Assembly (NCBI GenBank): GCA_002506015.1 | Contig: DAWR01000179.1 | Span: 1-5,986, forward strand | DNA: 5,986 nucleotides | Reading direction: 5' to 3' | From: Candidatus Methanogasteraceae archaeon UBA261 | Lineage (GTDB): Archaea; Halobacteriota; Methanosarcinia; Methanosarcinales; Methanogasteraceae | In this document: piece after piece, positions 5,285 to 5,986 of the stretch | Position numbering within the stretch: the stretch's first letter is position 1 | Layout: each line of letters starts with the position of its first letter | Translations under genes and position numbers: made by a program | The notes under the pieces: model-generated | What the model was told of the DNA's origin: nothing | The model's input: the letters and a program-made list of their open reading frames with translations, nothing else | Databases searched by the model: none

Positions 5285-5986
5285 TTAGGTCACCTCCTGG
5301 AGTATAGCGTCAATCGCGGAAGCAGGGATCGCCTCCAGCAACTGGACACTCTCAACGAGCAGATATCGGTCAAGGACGCTCCCGGTCATAGTGTAGTATC
5401 TGCCAAGCAGCCGTTTCTTCATCTCATCCAGAACCACGCTATGGTCAAGCGCGTCCACAGCCATCTCCTTTGCCTCGTCGAGCGTAATCCCACTCACATT
5501 CTCTGTTATCTCACGGTTGAAGAGCGCCTCCTGTACCTCGTGCCCGTTATCCATCACGGCTTTGATGCGGAGATCGTGGGTACCCTCCACATTCCCGTGT
5601 TCCGTGCACGTCCCTTTTATGAGTGCGCGGTTGCAGATCGGGCATCGCCTGATCAGTCCGGAGCCATCCTGAATATGGACCATGGCGCCTGTGAACTCTG
5701 CGGTGGCGTATCCGACCTCAATATCCTCGTCCAGTTCACTAATTACTGCGTTCTTGTTGAATTTCACGCTGAACCGTCCCTCATACTCATCGGTCACCAG
5801 ATTCTCAAAGGAATAGCTCCCCCCCTCCTCAAGAGGCGGTAACTCGGATTTTGCCCACTTCACAAACTTGATCGTTCCTGTTTCATCTCCAACGACTCCG
5901 ACCTGATCAATCGAATCATGTTCGCTGTCCCACAACTGCGTAACCTTCGCACGCAGATTAACCCACTTGCCACTCTCGTTTATGTT
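5285..5986 (-). CDS. Replication protein A, single-stranded DNA-binding protein (5' end outside window)
   Basis: OB-fold single-stranded DNA-binding protein of archaeal replication, recombination and repair. The frame is open to the right edge of the window; 233 codons are visible. The first residues (NINESGKWVNLRAKVTQLWD) form the beginning of an OB-fold strand continuing into GVVGDETGTIKFVKWAKS, the classic RPA/COG1599 pattern, so the true start lies further right. A TTG at 5935 in this frame codes for the Leu of QLWD and is not a start. A zinc finger CPIC-x8-CTEH (fragment residues Cys115, Cys118, Cys127, His130) lies in the C-terminal OB domain between AMVHIQDGSGLIRR and GTHDLRIKAVMDNG. 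The C-terminus (RYYTMTGSVLDRYLLVESVQLLE) is the usual final strand-helix. One OB-fold is nearly complete here besides the zinc-bearing one; the number upstream is unknown. It directly precedes its partner gene with abutting stop and start. Confidence 0.92.
   Translation of the reverse strand, partial: NINESGKWVNLRAKVTQLWDSEHDSIDQVGVVGDETGTIKFVKWAKSELPPLEEGGSYSFENLVTDEYEGRFSVKFNKNAVISELDEDIEVGYATAEFTGAMVHIQDGSGLIRRCPICNRALIKGTCTEHGNVEGTHDLRIKAVMDNGHEVQEALFNREITENVSGITLDEAKEMAVDALDHSVVLDEMKKRLLGRYYTMTGSVLDRYLLVESVQLLEAIPASAIDAILQEVT
5288..5298 (-). promoter_or_regulatory. Near-perfect Shine-Dalgarno site inside the 3' end of the RPA gene
   Basis: On the - strand this reads AGGAGGTGACC and contains GGAGGTGA, complementary to the full anti-Shine-Dalgarno core. 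It encodes the last residues of RPA (E-V-T) before TAA and lies 8 nt, measured from GGAGG, before the ATG at 5284. It fixes the start of the RPA-associated gene and indicates coupled translation. Confidence 0.8.

Noticed and set aside
5285..5935. A self-contained 216-aa gene starting at a TTG at 5935
   Set aside because: The frame continues without a stop to the right edge, and the 17 extra codons (ending KVTQ) complete a typical RPA OB-fold strand. The TTG is an internal leucine codon.

Overview
The window looks like chromosomal DNA from a euryarchaeon, most plausibly of the Methanomicrobia/Archaeoglobi part of the tree. The evidence is a euryarchaeal-type replication protein A (RPA) with a CPIC...CTEH zinc finger, the RPA-associated OB-fold protein typically encoded with it, a split two-subunit ADP-forming acyl-CoA synthetase, a consensus archaeal TATA box (TTTATATA), and strong Shine-Dalgarno sites. 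The exact lineage cannot be fixed from the sequence alone. No mobile element, CRISPR array, tRNA or rRNA was seen.

Layout. Bases 1-289 hold no convincing gene. On the + strand, 290-3419 is a compact three-gene operon: a leucine-dehydrogenase-type amino acid dehydrogenase (290-1402), then the alpha (1393-2754) and beta (2751-3419) subunits of an ADP-forming acetyl/acyl-CoA synthetase. All junctions overlap by 4-10 nt. On the - strand, reading from the right edge, are the 3' part of an RPA gene (5285-5986, running off the window), the RPA-associated protein (4721-5284), then after a 145-nt gap with its own promoter, an unrecognised protein of possible glutamine-amidotransferase-like fold (4027-4575) overlapping an adenylylsulfate-kinase-like P-loop kinase (3470-4048). 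The two operons converge on a 50-nt gap (3420-3469) that contains a strong imperfect hairpin.

How the genes may work together. The + operon suggests fermentative amino acid oxidation: oxidative deamination to a 2-oxoacid, conversion to an acyl-CoA by a 2-oxoacid:ferredoxin oxidoreductase encoded elsewhere, and recovery of the thioester energy as ATP by the synthetase. The RPA pair serves single-stranded DNA binding in replication and repair. The third transcription unit is the least understood: the kinase keeps the P-loop but has an altered version of the APS kinase DGD motif, and no sulfate-assimilation gene is nearby. A perfect 8-bp inverted repeat brackets the TATA box of this unit, which suggests it is specifically regulated.
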